DNA from: JAPPOI01 sp028818055
GTDB taxonomy: Bacteria > Pseudomonadota > Alphaproteobacteria > Rhodobacterales > Rhodobacteraceae
NCBI GenBank assembly: GCA_965267405.1
Contig: OZ253954.1
Coordinates: forward strand, 3,295,776-3,359,775
Direction: 5' to 3'
DNA: 64,000 nt
The translations under genes were made by a program, and so were the position numbers. The notes under the pieces were generated by a model that saw only the letters and a program-made list of their open reading frames with translations, was not told where the DNA came from and did not search any database. Position 1 is the stretch's first letter; every line of letters begins with the position of its first letter. Shown here one piece after another: positions 53,833 to 62,650 of the stretch.

Positions 53833-55014
53833 ATGGTTGGGGCCGATACCGCTTGGATTATCGTAGCGACCGCTTTGGTGCTTTTCATGACATTGCCGGG
53901 ATTGGCTCTGTTTTACGGAGGGCTTGTCCGGTCGCGTAATGTACTCAGCGTCTTCATGCACTGCTATGCCATCGCGTGTCTTATGAGCGTCGCATGGTTG
54001 GCATTTGGATATTCGATTGCCTTTGGTTCTGGCGGATCAGGCATTTGGGGCGGCTTGGACAAGATGTTCTTGTACGGCGTCACCGCCGAAAGCCTATCAG
54101 GCACTCTGCCCGAGGTTCTGTTCTTCGCATTCCAGATGACTTTTGCTATCATTACTCCGGCACTGATCGTCGGTGCTTACGTTGAACGTACGAACTTCGC
54201 GTTCGTACTGGTCTTCTCTACCCTTTGGATGCTGCTCTGCTACGCACCGGTTGTTCACTGGATCTGGGGCGGCGGCATGCTGTCCGATGGCGGCATCTTC
54301 GGCGAGACCGGAGCACGCGACTTTGCAGGCGGTATCGTCGTTCACGAGACTGCAGGCCTGGCAGCTTTGGTGATTGCCTTCATGCTCGGCGCTCGTAAGG
54401 ACGCTACGAGGCCTCCTCACAATCCTGGCTACGTCATGATTGGTGCGGCCATGCTTTGGGTCGGCTGGTTCGGCTTCAATGGCGGATCGCAATTGGCCGC
54501 CGATGGCGGCGCTGCGATGGCGCTGACGGTGACCCACATTTCAGCGGCAACAGCATCGCTGACATGGGCACTTTGGGAGCGCATCAAGTACGGTAAGGCG
54601 TCGCTGGTCGGCTTGGTGACCGGTACCATTGCAGGTCTCGCTTCGATCACACCGGCTTCGGGCTTCGTTGGCCCGGTTGAAGCGCTGATCATCGGAGCGA
54701 TTGCAGGTATCCTGTGTCAGGAGGCCGTAAACGTAATCCGGAACATCCTGAAGATTGACGATACACTGGACGTATTCGCCGTCCACGGTGTCGGCGGCAT
54801 ATTCGGCACAATCATGATCGCCGTATTCGGCGCCGGCGCTTGGGCTGCGCAGCTTGGCTCAATCGTGATCGTCGGTGTCTTTACGATTGTTGTGTCGGTT
54901 GTGCTGGTTCTGATCACCAAGGCGATCGTTGGCATGCGCGTTGACGAAGAAACCGAAGTCACAGGCCTTGATCTGGCCCAGCACGGTGAGCGCGCCTACG
55001 ACCACGCGTCGTAA
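53833..55014 (+). CDS. amtB: Ammonium transporter Amt
   Basis: 393 residues from the ATG at 53833, preceded by AGGAGG. About eleven transmembrane segments. The pore histidines sit in IVVHETAGLAALV and VFAVHGVGGIFGT, and the helix start MTLPGLALFYGGLVRSRN is family-typical. It carries ammonium or ammonia under nitrogen limitation. Unlike most relatives, no glnK gene lies next to it. The ntr regulators encoded at 44145-50415 are likely controllers, but I see no clear sigma-54 site. Confidence 0.95.
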   Translation: MVGADTAWIIVATALVLFMTLPGLALFYGGLVRSRNVLSVFMHCYAIACLMSVAWLAFGYSIAFGSGGSGIWGGLDKMFLYGVTAESLSGTLPEVLFFAFQMTFAIITPALIVGAYVERTNFAFVLVFSTLWMLLCYAPVVHWIWGGGMLSDGGIFGETGARDFAGGIVVHETAGLAALVIAFMLGARKDATRPPHNPGYVMIGAAMLWVGWFGFNGGSQLAADGGAAMALTVTHISAATASLTWALWERIKYGKASLVGLVTGTIAGLASITPASGFVGPVEALIIGAIAGILCQEAVNVIRNILKIDDTLDVFAVHGVGGIFGTIMIAVFGAGAWAAQLGSIVIVGVFTIVVSVVLVLITKAIVGMRVDEETEVTGLDLAQHGERAYDHAS

Positions 55015-55015
55015 G

Positions 55016-56293
55016 TCAGCTTGGCATCAAATTCAGCAGCGCGCCGGGGTCAACCTGGCGCGCTGTTGCGTTATAGAGCGCTTCTTCTCTCTCACCGACC
55101 AATGCCTGCCCTTTTCGGCGCAACAAGGCCCACTTTCGATCAAGCGGAATGGACGTCAGCAGATCGTGTTCAGCGTTTACAGTACGACCATCCTTGAACC
55201 GAACGCTGACACGACTGGCTGTTTCAGCCACTCTGTCATCAGCAACGACGCTGACACTTTGCCTTAGATTTGAGAGGTACTCGTCAGTCGCCATCGCTGC
55301 ACTGAAGTTTTGAATATCAGCCGTATTGAGGTCCGAAAGGACCATGGCGGCGGCCTGTCGATACGAAAACTTTGCCGCTAAACCAGTCGATGGCTCCGTG
55401 ACATTACAAACAGTCATCCATCGGGGATGCGTGGTGATCGCAACCGACTCGACTTCGCCAGCAACGGCTTCAGTGGAGCGCAGAGCCTCAATCATCGCGT
55501 GAAGGCCATGGCAACAGGCATGCAGCTTGTGGCTGACGCGTTCCATCGTCCAATCGGACCCAAGGGCATCAAAAGCAGACGTATCCTCGGCGCCGTGGTG
55601 CGTTGGACCAAAACCTTGCGGCCCGTCGATGGCGTCGGGGTTCGATACAAAGCCGCGAGACGCCAACCCGGCGGACACGACGCCGCATTCCGCGGCCAGT
55701 CCGGCATTCAACGGCTTTCCCATTGTGCCGAACTGAGACTTCAGTCCAGCGGCTTTCGTAGCGGCAACACCCATCGCGTGCTTTGTCTGGTCCTCTGACA
55801 AACCATTCAAACGACATACGGCAGCCGTCGCACCCAAGGCTCCTGCCGTTGCAGTCTGATGAAAGCCGATCTGGTAGTGGGCGCGGCCCGACCACACTCC
55901 AAGGCGCACGGCCAATTCAGAGCCGATCAGTGCGGCGTCCTGAATGTCTTCGCCGCTTTTGTTGCCCGCGGATGCCATGACCGCCGAACACACAGCGACT
56001 GAAGTGTGTCCAATGTGATCGAAGTGGGTGTCATCATAATCCAGTGCGTGACTGATCGTGCCGTTGGTCAACGCGGCGGCGCGGGCTGGAACGTCTTCGC
56101 CACCAAAGAGACGCGCGGCCGGTGCACCGCCTTCGTCCAAGGCTTGGGCTCGCATGATCAGCGCAACCGGCTCTTTTGTCCCTGCGATCCCGCACGCCAT
56201 CCAGTCATAGATCGATTGCCGCATGACCTCGCGCGCTCGATCCCCCGGTTTCGCCGAATGGATGAATTCAGTCAGAGTGTCCGCCAAGCTCAT
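55016..56293 (-). CDS. MmgE/PrpD family protein
   Basis: 425 residues. The N-terminal RQSIYDWMACGIAGTKEPV, NGTISHALDYDDTHFDHIGH and LNGLSEDQTKHAMGVAATKA match the MmgE/PrpD family, which includes 2-methylcitrate dehydratase and cis-aconitate or itaconate-type enzymes. Substrate not predictable; no prpBC genes nearby. It overlaps the COQ10-like gene by ATGA and faces amtB with a one-base gap. A hairpin at 55037 lies inside its last codons. Confidence 0.85.
   Translation of the reverse strand: MSLADTLTEFIHSAKPGDRAREVMRQSIYDWMACGIAGTKEPVALIMRAQALDEGGAPAARLFGGEDVPARAAALTNGTISHALDYDDTHFDHIGHTSVAVCSAVMASAGNKSGEDIQDAALIGSELAVRLGVWSGRAHYQIGFHQTATAGALGATAAVCRLNGLSEDQTKHAMGVAATKAAGLKSQFGTMGKPLNAGLAAECGVVSAGLASRGFVSNPDAIDGPQGFGPTHHGAEDTSAFDALGSDWTMERVSHKLHACCHGLHAMIEALRSTEAVAGEVESVAITTHPRWMTVCNVTEPSTGLAAKFSYRQAAAMVLSDLNTADIQNFSAAMATDEYLSNLRQSVSVVADDRVAETASRVSVRFKDGRTVNAEHDLLTSIPLDRKWALLRRKGQALVGEREEALYNATARQVDPGALLNLMPS
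55037..55065. terminator. Possible terminator of amtB in the convergent 3' end
   Basis: Perfect nine-base-pair stem CAGCGCGCC / GGCGCGCTG with an 11-base loop, 22 bases past amtB. It lies inside the coding end of the MmgE/PrpD gene. The tract after it (TTGCGTT) is weak. Confidence 0.4.
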
Positions 56294-56733
56294 CCGTACA
56301 AGTCCTGTGCCCGGCGCTCGAATGCGCGCACGACCCTTTGCATCGCGTCGTTGAAGAACAACGACGCGGTCGACTGCAGGATGCGGTTTCTGAACTCAAA
56401 GTCGACGTCGAAGTGAACCAGGCACCCCTGGTCGGCTTCTTCGAACTTCCAATTCGACACCATGTGGCTGAATGGCCCATCCAGATACTCAGTCGATATT
56501 TTTCGCTGGGCAGGCCAAAGCCGGACGCGACTGCCGAACTTTTCCCGAAAGACTTTGAAGGAAATGATCAGGTCAGCCAGCATGATTTGGTGGTCGCCTT
56601 CATCGGTGACCGAGCGAATCCTTGCAGCAGCAGTCCATGGCAAAAACTCAGGATAAGATGCCACGTCCGCAACAAGATCGTACATTTGTTGTGCCGTATA
56701 AGGCAGTGGTCGGGTTTCGGCGTGCTTCGGCAT
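56290..56733 (-). CDS. COQ10/RatA-like START-domain protein
   Basis: 147 residues from the ATG at 56733. AQQMYDLVADVASYPEFLPW and the C-terminal FFNDAMQRVVRAFERRAQDL are the family pattern. COQ10 proteins bind ubiquinone, and RatA relatives are called toxins by homology, without an antitoxin here. It overlaps the MmgE/PrpD gene by four bases (ATGA). The longer upstream frame lacks start context. Confidence 0.85.
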   Translation of the reverse strand: MPKHAETRPLPYTAQQMYDLVADVASYPEFLPWTAAARIRSVTDEGDHQIMLADLIISFKVFREKFGSRVRLWPAQRKISTEYLDGPFSHMVSNWKFEEADQGCLVHFDVDFEFRNRILQSTASLFFNDAMQRVVRAFERRAQDLYG

Positions 56734-56804
56734 GGTCTTTCGTCTGGCCAGTTGGTCCCCCTTAAGTGTAGAGACGTGTGGCGCAGTCAAGGGGGAATGA
56801 GCTT

Positions 56805-57338
56805 GTGGCAGAGAACTATGTGATCGACGAGATGATCTCGGCCAAGGCCATTGCGGCGCGGATAGAAGAACTGGCTCAAGAAATCCGGAAAGAATTTTCA
56901 GAAACCGAGAAACTGATTGTCGTTGGTCTGCTTCGCGGCTCGTTCGTTTTTATTGCCGATCTGGTCCGAGAATTGGACATGAACGTTGAAGTCGACTTTC
57001 TTGAAGCGTCTTCCTATGGCGACAGCATGGAAAGCTCACGCGAGGTTCGCATTCTTAAAGACCTTCGAGGCGAAATCGGTGGACGCGATGTTCTGGTTGT
57101 CGAAGACATCGTCGACACAGGGTTCACGCTTAGTCATGTCGTTAACCTTTTAAGCTCTCGTGAACCACGAAAGCTGGAAACCATCGCGCTGCTCGACAAA
57201 CCCACCAGGCGCGAAGTTGAGATTCGCGCGACGTGGACTGGTTTCGAAATCCCGGACGAATTCGTCGTTGGCTATGGGATTGATTACGCCCAAAGGAACC
57301 GGAACCTTCCTTTCATCGGTAAGGTTCGCTTCGTTTAA
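56805..57338 (+). CDS. hpt: Hypoxanthine phosphoribosyltransferase
   Basis: 177 residues from GTG at 56805, preceded by AAGGGGGA nine bases upstream. The PRPP loop VLVVEDIVDTGFTLSHV and LLRGSFVFIADLVREL define the family. It salvages hypoxanthine, and in some cases guanine, to nucleotides. A longer reading from GTG 56778 is open but starts in the leader of the COQ10-like gene and has no better ribosome binding site. Confidence 0.92.
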   Translation: MAENYVIDEMISAKAIAARIEELAQEIRKEFSETEKLIVVGLLRGSFVFIADLVRELDMNVEVDFLEASSYGDSMESSREVRILKDLRGEIGGRDVLVVEDIVDTGFTLSHVVNLLSSREPRKLETIALLDKPTRREVEIRATWTGFEIPDEFVVGYGIDYAQRNRNLPFIGKVRFV

Positions 57339-57467
57339 GCAAGACTTCGCCGAATGATGCGACAGTTGAGACACACCACGACATCCGTGGTCATACGCTC
57401 GTTCGCATAGGGAAGACATTAACCAATTCGCCACATAATGTTGATCGTGGGCGGGGCACTGACAGGG

Positions 57468-58328
57468 ATGAAATCAGTGCGATTTGCCGTTTGCGCCTTC
57501 ATTGCACTTACCATTTCGGTTTCCGTCGCCTCGGCGGCATCAACACAAGTGCGTCTTGCCTTCGGCGACGACGGAACGCGCGAAGCGACCGCCCGCACGA
57601 CCTTCCAGCTTGGTGGCGCAGCTCTCTTCTCTGGCCAAATCGAAATCGGTGTTCTGGAAAACACCGAAAACACCGCGACTTACGCGAGTGCGGGACTGAC
57701 GTTTGGTCCTGCGAGCGTTGATGTCGGCCGTCCACGTTCGGTTCTGGACATACCAAGACTGGCCATGGGATCCGGCATTGCCCCCAATACTCGCCGTGCC
57801 CGGTTCCAGACGCTCGCTGGCGGTGCAGCTCTTGATGGAGAACTGGGTGCTGGTGTGCGGCTTTTGACAGAATCAGGGCCGTTTCGGATTGGCACCTCGA
57901 TCCACGGACATCGAACAACGGACGAGGCAATAGTCGGTGTTGTTGGAGAGTATTCGTTCGACACCCTGCTCGGGCTTGCTGAAATCACTGTCTATGGCGG
58001 CGCAGAAACGGACGGCGCGGAAGAGCGCTATCGGCTTGGTACGGCCTGGACGCGGGGCCGCGCAACGGCATCGGTCGACATATTGAGTGATGGCCAACCC
58101 GATGGTGTAAGTGTTTCTCAACTCGCGGTTTCTGTCGACCTAACACAGGCGTTTCGGTTGGGGGTTTCAGGTACGAGGGAAGACACATCGGGCGTGAGCG
58201 ACCCCACCAACCGTTTGGGCATCGGAGCAGAATTCAGCACTGAGCAAGGTGTTTATCTGAGAGGCGGATTGGACGGAGCCGACAGCGACGACATGGCCTT
58301 TGACGTATCAATTGGCTTCGAGTTCTAA
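57468..58328 (+). CDS. Predicted outer-membrane beta-barrel protein
   Basis: 286 residues. A signal peptide MKSVRFAVCAFIALTISVSV ends near ASAA. The mature sequence is rich in Gly, Thr, Ala and alternating hydrophobic residues with strand patterns such as YRLGTAWTRGRATASVDIL, and ends SIGFEF with a C-terminal Phe, the mark recognised by BamA. No known porin family is recognised. AGGG immediately before the ATG is the only SD. It precedes two cytochrome genes on the same strand. Confidence 0.65.
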   Translation: MKSVRFAVCAFIALTISVSVASAASTQVRLAFGDDGTREATARTTFQLGGAALFSGQIEIGVLENTENTATYASAGLTFGPASVDVGRPRSVLDIPRLAMGSGIAPNTRRARFQTLAGGAALDGELGAGVRLLTESGPFRIGTSIHGHRTTDEAIVGVVGEYSFDTLLGLAEITVYGGAETDGAEERYRLGTAWTRGRATASVDILSDGQPDGVSVSQLAVSVDLTQAFRLGVSGTREDTSGVSDPTNRLGIGAEFSTEQGVYLRGGLDGADSDDMAFDVSIGFEF

Positions 58329-58441
58329 CGTTTTTGCACCTTTTATGTGCGCAGGACCGCAAGAACCCACGGGATTGTTTGTATCATTTTCCGCAAGGCC
58401 TTTTACCATCAACACATCTTATCCAACTGGGAAGGCACAAA

Positions 58442-58909
58442 ATGGCACCCACACGTACGTTTTTCATCGCACTTGTTTTCGCAGCTGCCGGTTCTCTTGC
58501 ATCTGCAGGCGGACATGACGGCAATCCAGCTGTTAAGGCGCGCAAAGCGCATATGCAGCTCTATGCACACAACTTAGGAATTCTGGGCGGAATGGCCCGT
58601 GGCAATATGGAGTATGACGCCGATGCTGCGCAGGCGGCAGCAAGCAACATGGCAGCGCTGTCATCTCTTAACCAGCGTAGCTACTGGGCGCCCGGCACGT
58701 CGAACGCCGAATTGGGAGACGAGACAAAAGCGCTCCCGGCCATCTGGGAACAAGGCTCGACGGCTGGACAGATCGGTGGTGAACTTGCCGCTGCTTCCGC
58801 GGCACTTGCCGAAGTTGCGGGCAACGGACTTGAAGCACTTGGACCAGCTTTGGGACCTGTGGGTGCCACATGCGGGGCGTGCCACAAGGCATATCGCGTC
58901 GCCGATTAA
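58442..58909 (+). CDS. Cytochrome c' (class II c-type cytochrome)
   Basis: 155 residues with signal MAPTRTFFIALVFAAAGSLA then SAGG. Residues 25-140 form the four-helix bundle pattern (AVKARKAHMQLYAHNLGILGG). The heme motif CGACH is at residues 144-148, close to the C-terminus as expected. The role is probably electron transfer or NO binding in the periplasm. GGAAGG lies seven bases before the ATG. It lies between the barrel gene and the diheme cytochrome gene (39-base gap). Confidence 0.87.
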   Translation: MAPTRTFFIALVFAAAGSLASAGGHDGNPAVKARKAHMQLYAHNLGILGGMARGNMEYDADAAQAAASNMAALSSLNQRSYWAPGTSNAELGDETKALPAIWEQGSTAGQIGGELAAASAALAEVAGNGLEALGPALGPVGATCGACHKAYRVAD

Positions 58910-58948
58910 CGAGTTGTGGGGCTCTGAAACGGGCCCCATACTAATTCC

Positions 58949-59818
58949 ATGAGACGTTTTTTACTGCTTTTGATTGTGATTGCGGTCGGCGCTGGCGTCG
59001 GCTTGTGGATCACCCGCCCCCAAACTATTGAGCCCGAGCGATTTGCAAACCTTTCCGGCGATGCAACGAAGGGCGAGATGGTCTTTTGGGCGGGAGGATG
59101 CGCGTCCTGCCATGTCGCACCGGAATCGACCGACAAACTGGTTTTGGCTGGCGGTCAAAGCTTCGTTTCCGACTTTGGCACCTTCAAAGCTCCAAACATT
59201 TCGACAGACTCCGCCGGTTTGGGGAATTGGACGCTGCAGAACTTTGCGAACGCAATGCTTGAAGGCACTTCACCTGAGGGTTCGCATTATTACCCGGCGT
59301 TTCCTTATGGATCCTATGCCCGGATGACCGACGGCGATGTCGCCGATCTTTGGGCGTTCATGCAGACATTACCGGCCGACGCCACGCCAAGTGAGCCGCA
59401 CGATCTTGCATTCCCGTTTTCAATTCGGGCCAGTGTCGGCGGTTGGAAGCTCTTGTTCTTTGGCACCGATCCAGTGCTGGACAATCCACCATCTGAACGC
59501 GGGCAATATTTGGTCGAAGCACTGGGTCACTGCGCCGAGTGCCACACCCCTCGCAACATTCTTGGGGCACTTGAGACATCGCGTTGGATGGCTGGAGCAC
59601 CCAATCCGTCAGGCAAAGGCCGGATCCCGGGCCTGACGCCGACGCAGCTCAGTTGGAGCGCCAGTGATATTGCCTACTATCTCGAAACTGGTTTCACGCC
59701 GGATTTCGATAGCGCGGGTGGCGAAATGACTGATGTTATCGAGAATATGGCCAAGCTTCCGGCCGAGGACAGAAATGCGATCGCCGACTACGTCAAAGCG
59801 CTTGCACCGGCTGAATGA
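58949..59818 (+). CDS. Membrane-anchored diheme cytochrome c
   Basis: 289 residues. A hydrophobic anchor MRRFLLLLIVIAVGAGVGLW precedes two heme motifs, CASCH at 51-55 and CAECH at 195-199. The spacing and IEPERFANLSGDATKGEMVF suit the cytochrome subunits of membrane alcohol or aldehyde dehydrogenases, but no dehydrogenase gene is adjacent. It follows the cytochrome c' gene after 39 bases, so the two are probably co-transcribed. An imperfect hairpin follows at 59821-59847. Confidence 0.85.
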   Translation: MRRFLLLLIVIAVGAGVGLWITRPQTIEPERFANLSGDATKGEMVFWAGGCASCHVAPESTDKLVLAGGQSFVSDFGTFKAPNISTDSAGLGNWTLQNFANAMLEGTSPEGSHYYPAFPYGSYARMTDGDVADLWAFMQTLPADATPSEPHDLAFPFSIRASVGGWKLLFFGTDPVLDNPPSERGQYLVEALGHCAECHTPRNILGALETSRWMAGAPNPSGKGRIPGLTPTQLSWSASDIAYYLETGFTPDFDSAGGEMTDVIENMAKLPAEDRNAIADYVKALAPAE

Positions 59819-59874
59819 AATAGGCGCCGCGAATGAACGCGACGCCTGACTTCATAAAAACCGCTTGATAAAAT

Positions 59875-61470
59875 TTACGACAAACGAGTTTGTCGCCGCC
59901 GGGCGTAGCCCAGCACCCCAAGTCCAGCCAGCAGCAGCGGAAGACTTGCTGGCACGGGAACAGGTGTGGCAACCGTGAACGATTTGCCAACGATGTTGTT
60001 GAAGCCTTTCAGCGCAAACGTCTCGTCGAACAGGCTCGCGACCTTGAAGTCGGGGGTTAATGGAATTGTCTTCGAAAGAAGCGGCCCAAGAGTACCGCTG
60101 AGAAGATCAAATCCTTTCCATCCGACACTGGCACTGATCTTGAACAACTCTGCTGTCAGATCAAAACCAAGACGCATGCCAGTCTCGTTCTTCAGAGAAG
60201 CAACGACACTGTAGATCGGGCTGAACATCGTCGTCTCAAAGATTTTGAAGGACGGAAGTTGGTCCCAAAATCCGCTCCAGGATGAAACGAGATTGCCAGC
60301 GATTTCGACCTGTTTGTCGAAGTTGAAATCGACCCAAAGATCAGCATCCATGGTCAGGTCCTGGAACATTGACAACGATGGACCCATGTCGACGTCATAA
60401 GCGTCGATTGACAGCGACGCAAAATCACCAAGCGACGCTTTCAGACCACCAACAGGAAGCATTGGAACCAGCGCATCAAGGTCGGCGCGCAAGTTGATGA
60501 AATCAGCTTCCGAGTTTATTTCGACCTTTCCATTTTTGAGTGTGCCGGTATCGGCTGCTATTGGAACCTGAATGTCCGCAGAAGCCACCTCGACACCAAT
60601 TCCAAAGGTTTGACCAACCTTTTTGGGCGGTCCGGAGTTGTTACCGTTGGCGTCTTTTTCCTGGAAATTTACCTGTGCGCTTGGTGCAGGCAACAGGTTC
60701 ACAACCATGCTGGCTGACTGATTCAGCAAAGGTGTTGTCAACTCAAGTCCAGGCACCAGACCGTCAAGATATTCGATCTGGTTTGGATCGATTTTAACAA
60801 GGCTTTGCCGATCCACACCGGTGTCGAGGATCTTGCCGGTGGCTTTGCTAGTGCAACCGCCAATCCCAAGAACATTGGCGCAAGCTTGCGCCGACACTGT
60901 CAAATCCACATCCACATAGGTATTTGCCCAAGCTTCTGCAGTCGGTGTTTGGCTATCCAATTGGCCTTCAAGCCAAGTTGAGTCTCCATTTAGGTTGAAC
61001 GCCTCGCCGACTTTGACCAGATCTGGAACCTCTGCTTCGGCCTCGAACTTCAGCTTCGCTCCGACGGAACCACCATCGATCAGATACCCAACCTCGGCGC
61101 CGATTTCGCCCGCAGATTTTGCAGAAACCTCGGCACCAAATCGCGTGTCAGTAGTCACGGTTTTGTACTTCGTGGGTTCATCACCGCAAAGAATATTGAC
61201 CGTTGTCTTGCAGATGTTCCAGGCGACCCAACCCGCAGTGAGTTTGGTCTCAGTTTTGACCTCACCCGCCATCGCATCGATTCCACCGGAACCCGCGACG
61301 CTGACGGTTAGTTTCTCAGTATCTGTGAACCGGGTCGCATTGCCCTCGCCCCACATCGATTGTCGGGTTTGAGTCTCAAACTCAAGTACCCCCGAATCGT
61401 ACGTAGCCGCGGCAGCGCTTGAAGCGGCCACCGCGGTTATTAACAATGATGAAATTGTTCCCCTCACCAT
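59875..61470 (-). CDS. VPLPA-CTERM sorting-domain secreted protein
   Basis: 531 residues. Signal MVRGTISSLLITAVAASSAA then AATYDSG; GGAGGG lies eight bases before the ATG. The C-terminal tail VPVPASLPLLLAGLGVLG followed by YARRRQTRLS is the motif, hydrophobic helix and basic end of a VPLPA-CTERM signal, normally processed by exosortase XrtD. The middle is a long acidic, Thr- and Ser-rich region with two cysteine pairs (KTTVNILCGDE and ACANVLGIGGCTS) and no known domain. The sorted product is probably attached at the cell surface or secreted. No exosortase gene is in the window. Confidence 0.82.
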   Translation of the reverse strand: MVRGTISSLLITAVAASSAAAATYDSGVLEFETQTRQSMWGEGNATRFTDTEKLTVSVAGSGGIDAMAGEVKTETKLTAGWVAWNICKTTVNILCGDEPTKYKTVTTDTRFGAEVSAKSAGEIGAEVGYLIDGGSVGAKLKFEAEAEVPDLVKVGEAFNLNGDSTWLEGQLDSQTPTAEAWANTYVDVDLTVSAQACANVLGIGGCTSKATGKILDTGVDRQSLVKIDPNQIEYLDGLVPGLELTTPLLNQSASMVVNLLPAPSAQVNFQEKDANGNNSGPPKKVGQTFGIGVEVASADIQVPIAADTGTLKNGKVEINSEADFINLRADLDALVPMLPVGGLKASLGDFASLSIDAYDVDMGPSLSMFQDLTMDADLWVDFNFDKQVEIAGNLVSSWSGFWDQLPSFKIFETTMFSPIYSVVASLKNETGMRLGFDLTAELFKISASVGWKGFDLLSGTLGPLLSKTIPLTPDFKVASLFDETFALKGFNNIVGKSFTVATPVPVPASLPLLLAGLGVLGYARRRQTRLS

Positions 61471-61480
61471 AAAAATCCCT

Positions 61481-61508
61481 CCACTCGGAATTGATTTAAA
61501 ACGAGTGG
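61481..61508. promoter_or_regulatory. Inverted repeat beside the ribosome binding site of the VPLPA-CTERM gene
   Basis: Arms CCACTCG (61481-61487) and CGAGTGG (61502-61508) with a 14-base A/T-rich loop. On the minus strand the second arm abuts the GGAGGG ribosome binding site, so a leader hairpin or a repressor site is possible. Confidence 0.45.
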
Positions 61509-61536
61509 AATATCGTGGGGATTCGGTGCCGCAGTC

Positions 61537-61552
61537 TGTGATCTTTGTCACA
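61537..61552. promoter_or_regulatory. CRP-like palindrome
   Basis: A perfect TGTGA-N6-TCACA site, centred about 74 bases upstream of the VPLPA-CTERM start. A GATATT element on the minus strand (61514-61509) gives a possible -10, which would put the site near -42, the class II activator position. This reading is inference; no promoter has been measured. Confidence 0.5.
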
Positions 61553-61573
61553 TTCGCCGCGATTGATTGAGGG

Positions 61574-62542
61574 TTAAGCCTTTGTCAGCTGGGCATTCCG
61601 CGCCGCCCGCAGGCGGGCAAAATCGTCGCCTGCGTGGTACGAAGACCGTGTCAAAGGCGTGGCCGAAACCATCGAAAAGCCCTTGCCCCAGGCTGCTTTC
61701 TCATAGGCCGCAAATTCGTCCGGCGTCACAAACCGATCCACGCGGTGATGTTTCGGTGTGGGTTGAAGGTATTGTCCAATGGTCAGGAAATCGATGTCGG
61801 CTGCCCGCATGTCATCCATGACTTGAAGCACCGCTTGGCGATCTTCGCCAAGTCCGACCATGATGCCGGATTTGGTGAACATTGATGGATCAAGCTCTTT
61901 CACGCGCTGTAACAAGCGGAGTGAATGGAAGTAGCGGGCTCCTGGACGCACCTCGGGATACAGGCCCGGTACAGTTTCCAGATTATGGTTGAAAACGTCG
62001 GGTCGTGCTTCGACGACAATTTCCAACACTGACGGATCACACTTCAAGAAATCCGGTGTCAGGATTTCAATCGTCGTCTTCGGCGATTGCCGACGGATCG
62101 CGCGAATGGTCTGCGCAAAGTGTTCGGCACCACCGTCTTCAACATCGTCGCGGTCAACACTGGTCACCACGACATGATTCAATCCAAGCTTTTTCACCGC
62201 GTCCGCAACCCGGCCCGGTTCGAAAACGTCCAGAGCTTCTGGCGGCTTGCCGGTCGCAATGTTGCAGAAGGTGCAGGCCCGCGTGCAGACCTCGCCCATG
62301 ATCATCATGGTCGCGTGACCTTGGGACCAGCACTCGCCAACGTTCGGACACCCCGCCTCTTCGCAAACCGTCACCAACTTATGCTCGCGCATAATATCGC
62401 GCGTTTGCTTATAACCCGCACTCACTGGTGCTTTGACCCGAATCCAGTCGGGTTTCTTTGGCTGGGCGTTGTCGGGTTTATGCGCCTTTTCGGGATGGCG
62501 CAGGCTCGGTATTTTGCGATCGTTTTGCATGGCAATCCGCAT
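61574..62542 (-). CDS. lipA: Lipoyl synthase
   Basis: 322 residues from the ATG at 62542. The auxiliary cluster CEEAGCPNVGEC and the radical SAM cluster CTRACTFCN are both intact, and the C-terminal motif TPLTRSSYHAGDDF carries the RSSYH serine. It inserts sulphur into octanoyl-ACP or octanoyl-lipoyl domains. Two other Mets (62605 and 62530) are possible starts; no strong ribosome binding site decides. It lies between the VPLPA-CTERM gene and the DUF6456 gene. Confidence 0.95.
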   Translation of the reverse strand: MRIAMQNDRKIPSLRHPEKAHKPDNAQPKKPDWIRVKAPVSAGYKQTRDIMREHKLVTVCEEAGCPNVGECWSQGHATMMIMGEVCTRACTFCNIATGKPPEALDVFEPGRVADAVKKLGLNHVVVTSVDRDDVEDGGAEHFAQTIRAIRRQSPKTTIEILTPDFLKCDPSVLEIVVEARPDVFNHNLETVPGLYPEVRPGARYFHSLRLLQRVKELDPSMFTKSGIMVGLGEDRQAVLQVMDDMRAADIDFLTIGQYLQPTPKHHRVDRFVTPDEFAAYEKAAWGKGFSMVSATPLTRSSYHAGDDFARLRAARNAQLTKA

Positions 62543-62650
62543 ATCTGTTTGCAGATTACCTAACGTCTCAAAAAGCTTAAGTCCAAGGAAAGCTGACCTC
62601 TGCAAGACGGGTATGCACGTATCGCAAGGGCCAGAATACGTGCAGACGAA

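Noticed and set aside
56290..56733. RatA-type toxin of a toxin-antitoxin system
   Set aside because: No antitoxin partner; the sequence fits the COQ10/START family, and the toxin label is inherited from homologues.
59821..59847. Imperfect hairpin AGGCGCCGCG/CGCGACGCCT after the diheme cytochrome gene
   Set aside because: Has a mismatch and no T-run on the plus side; too uncertain to list as a terminator.
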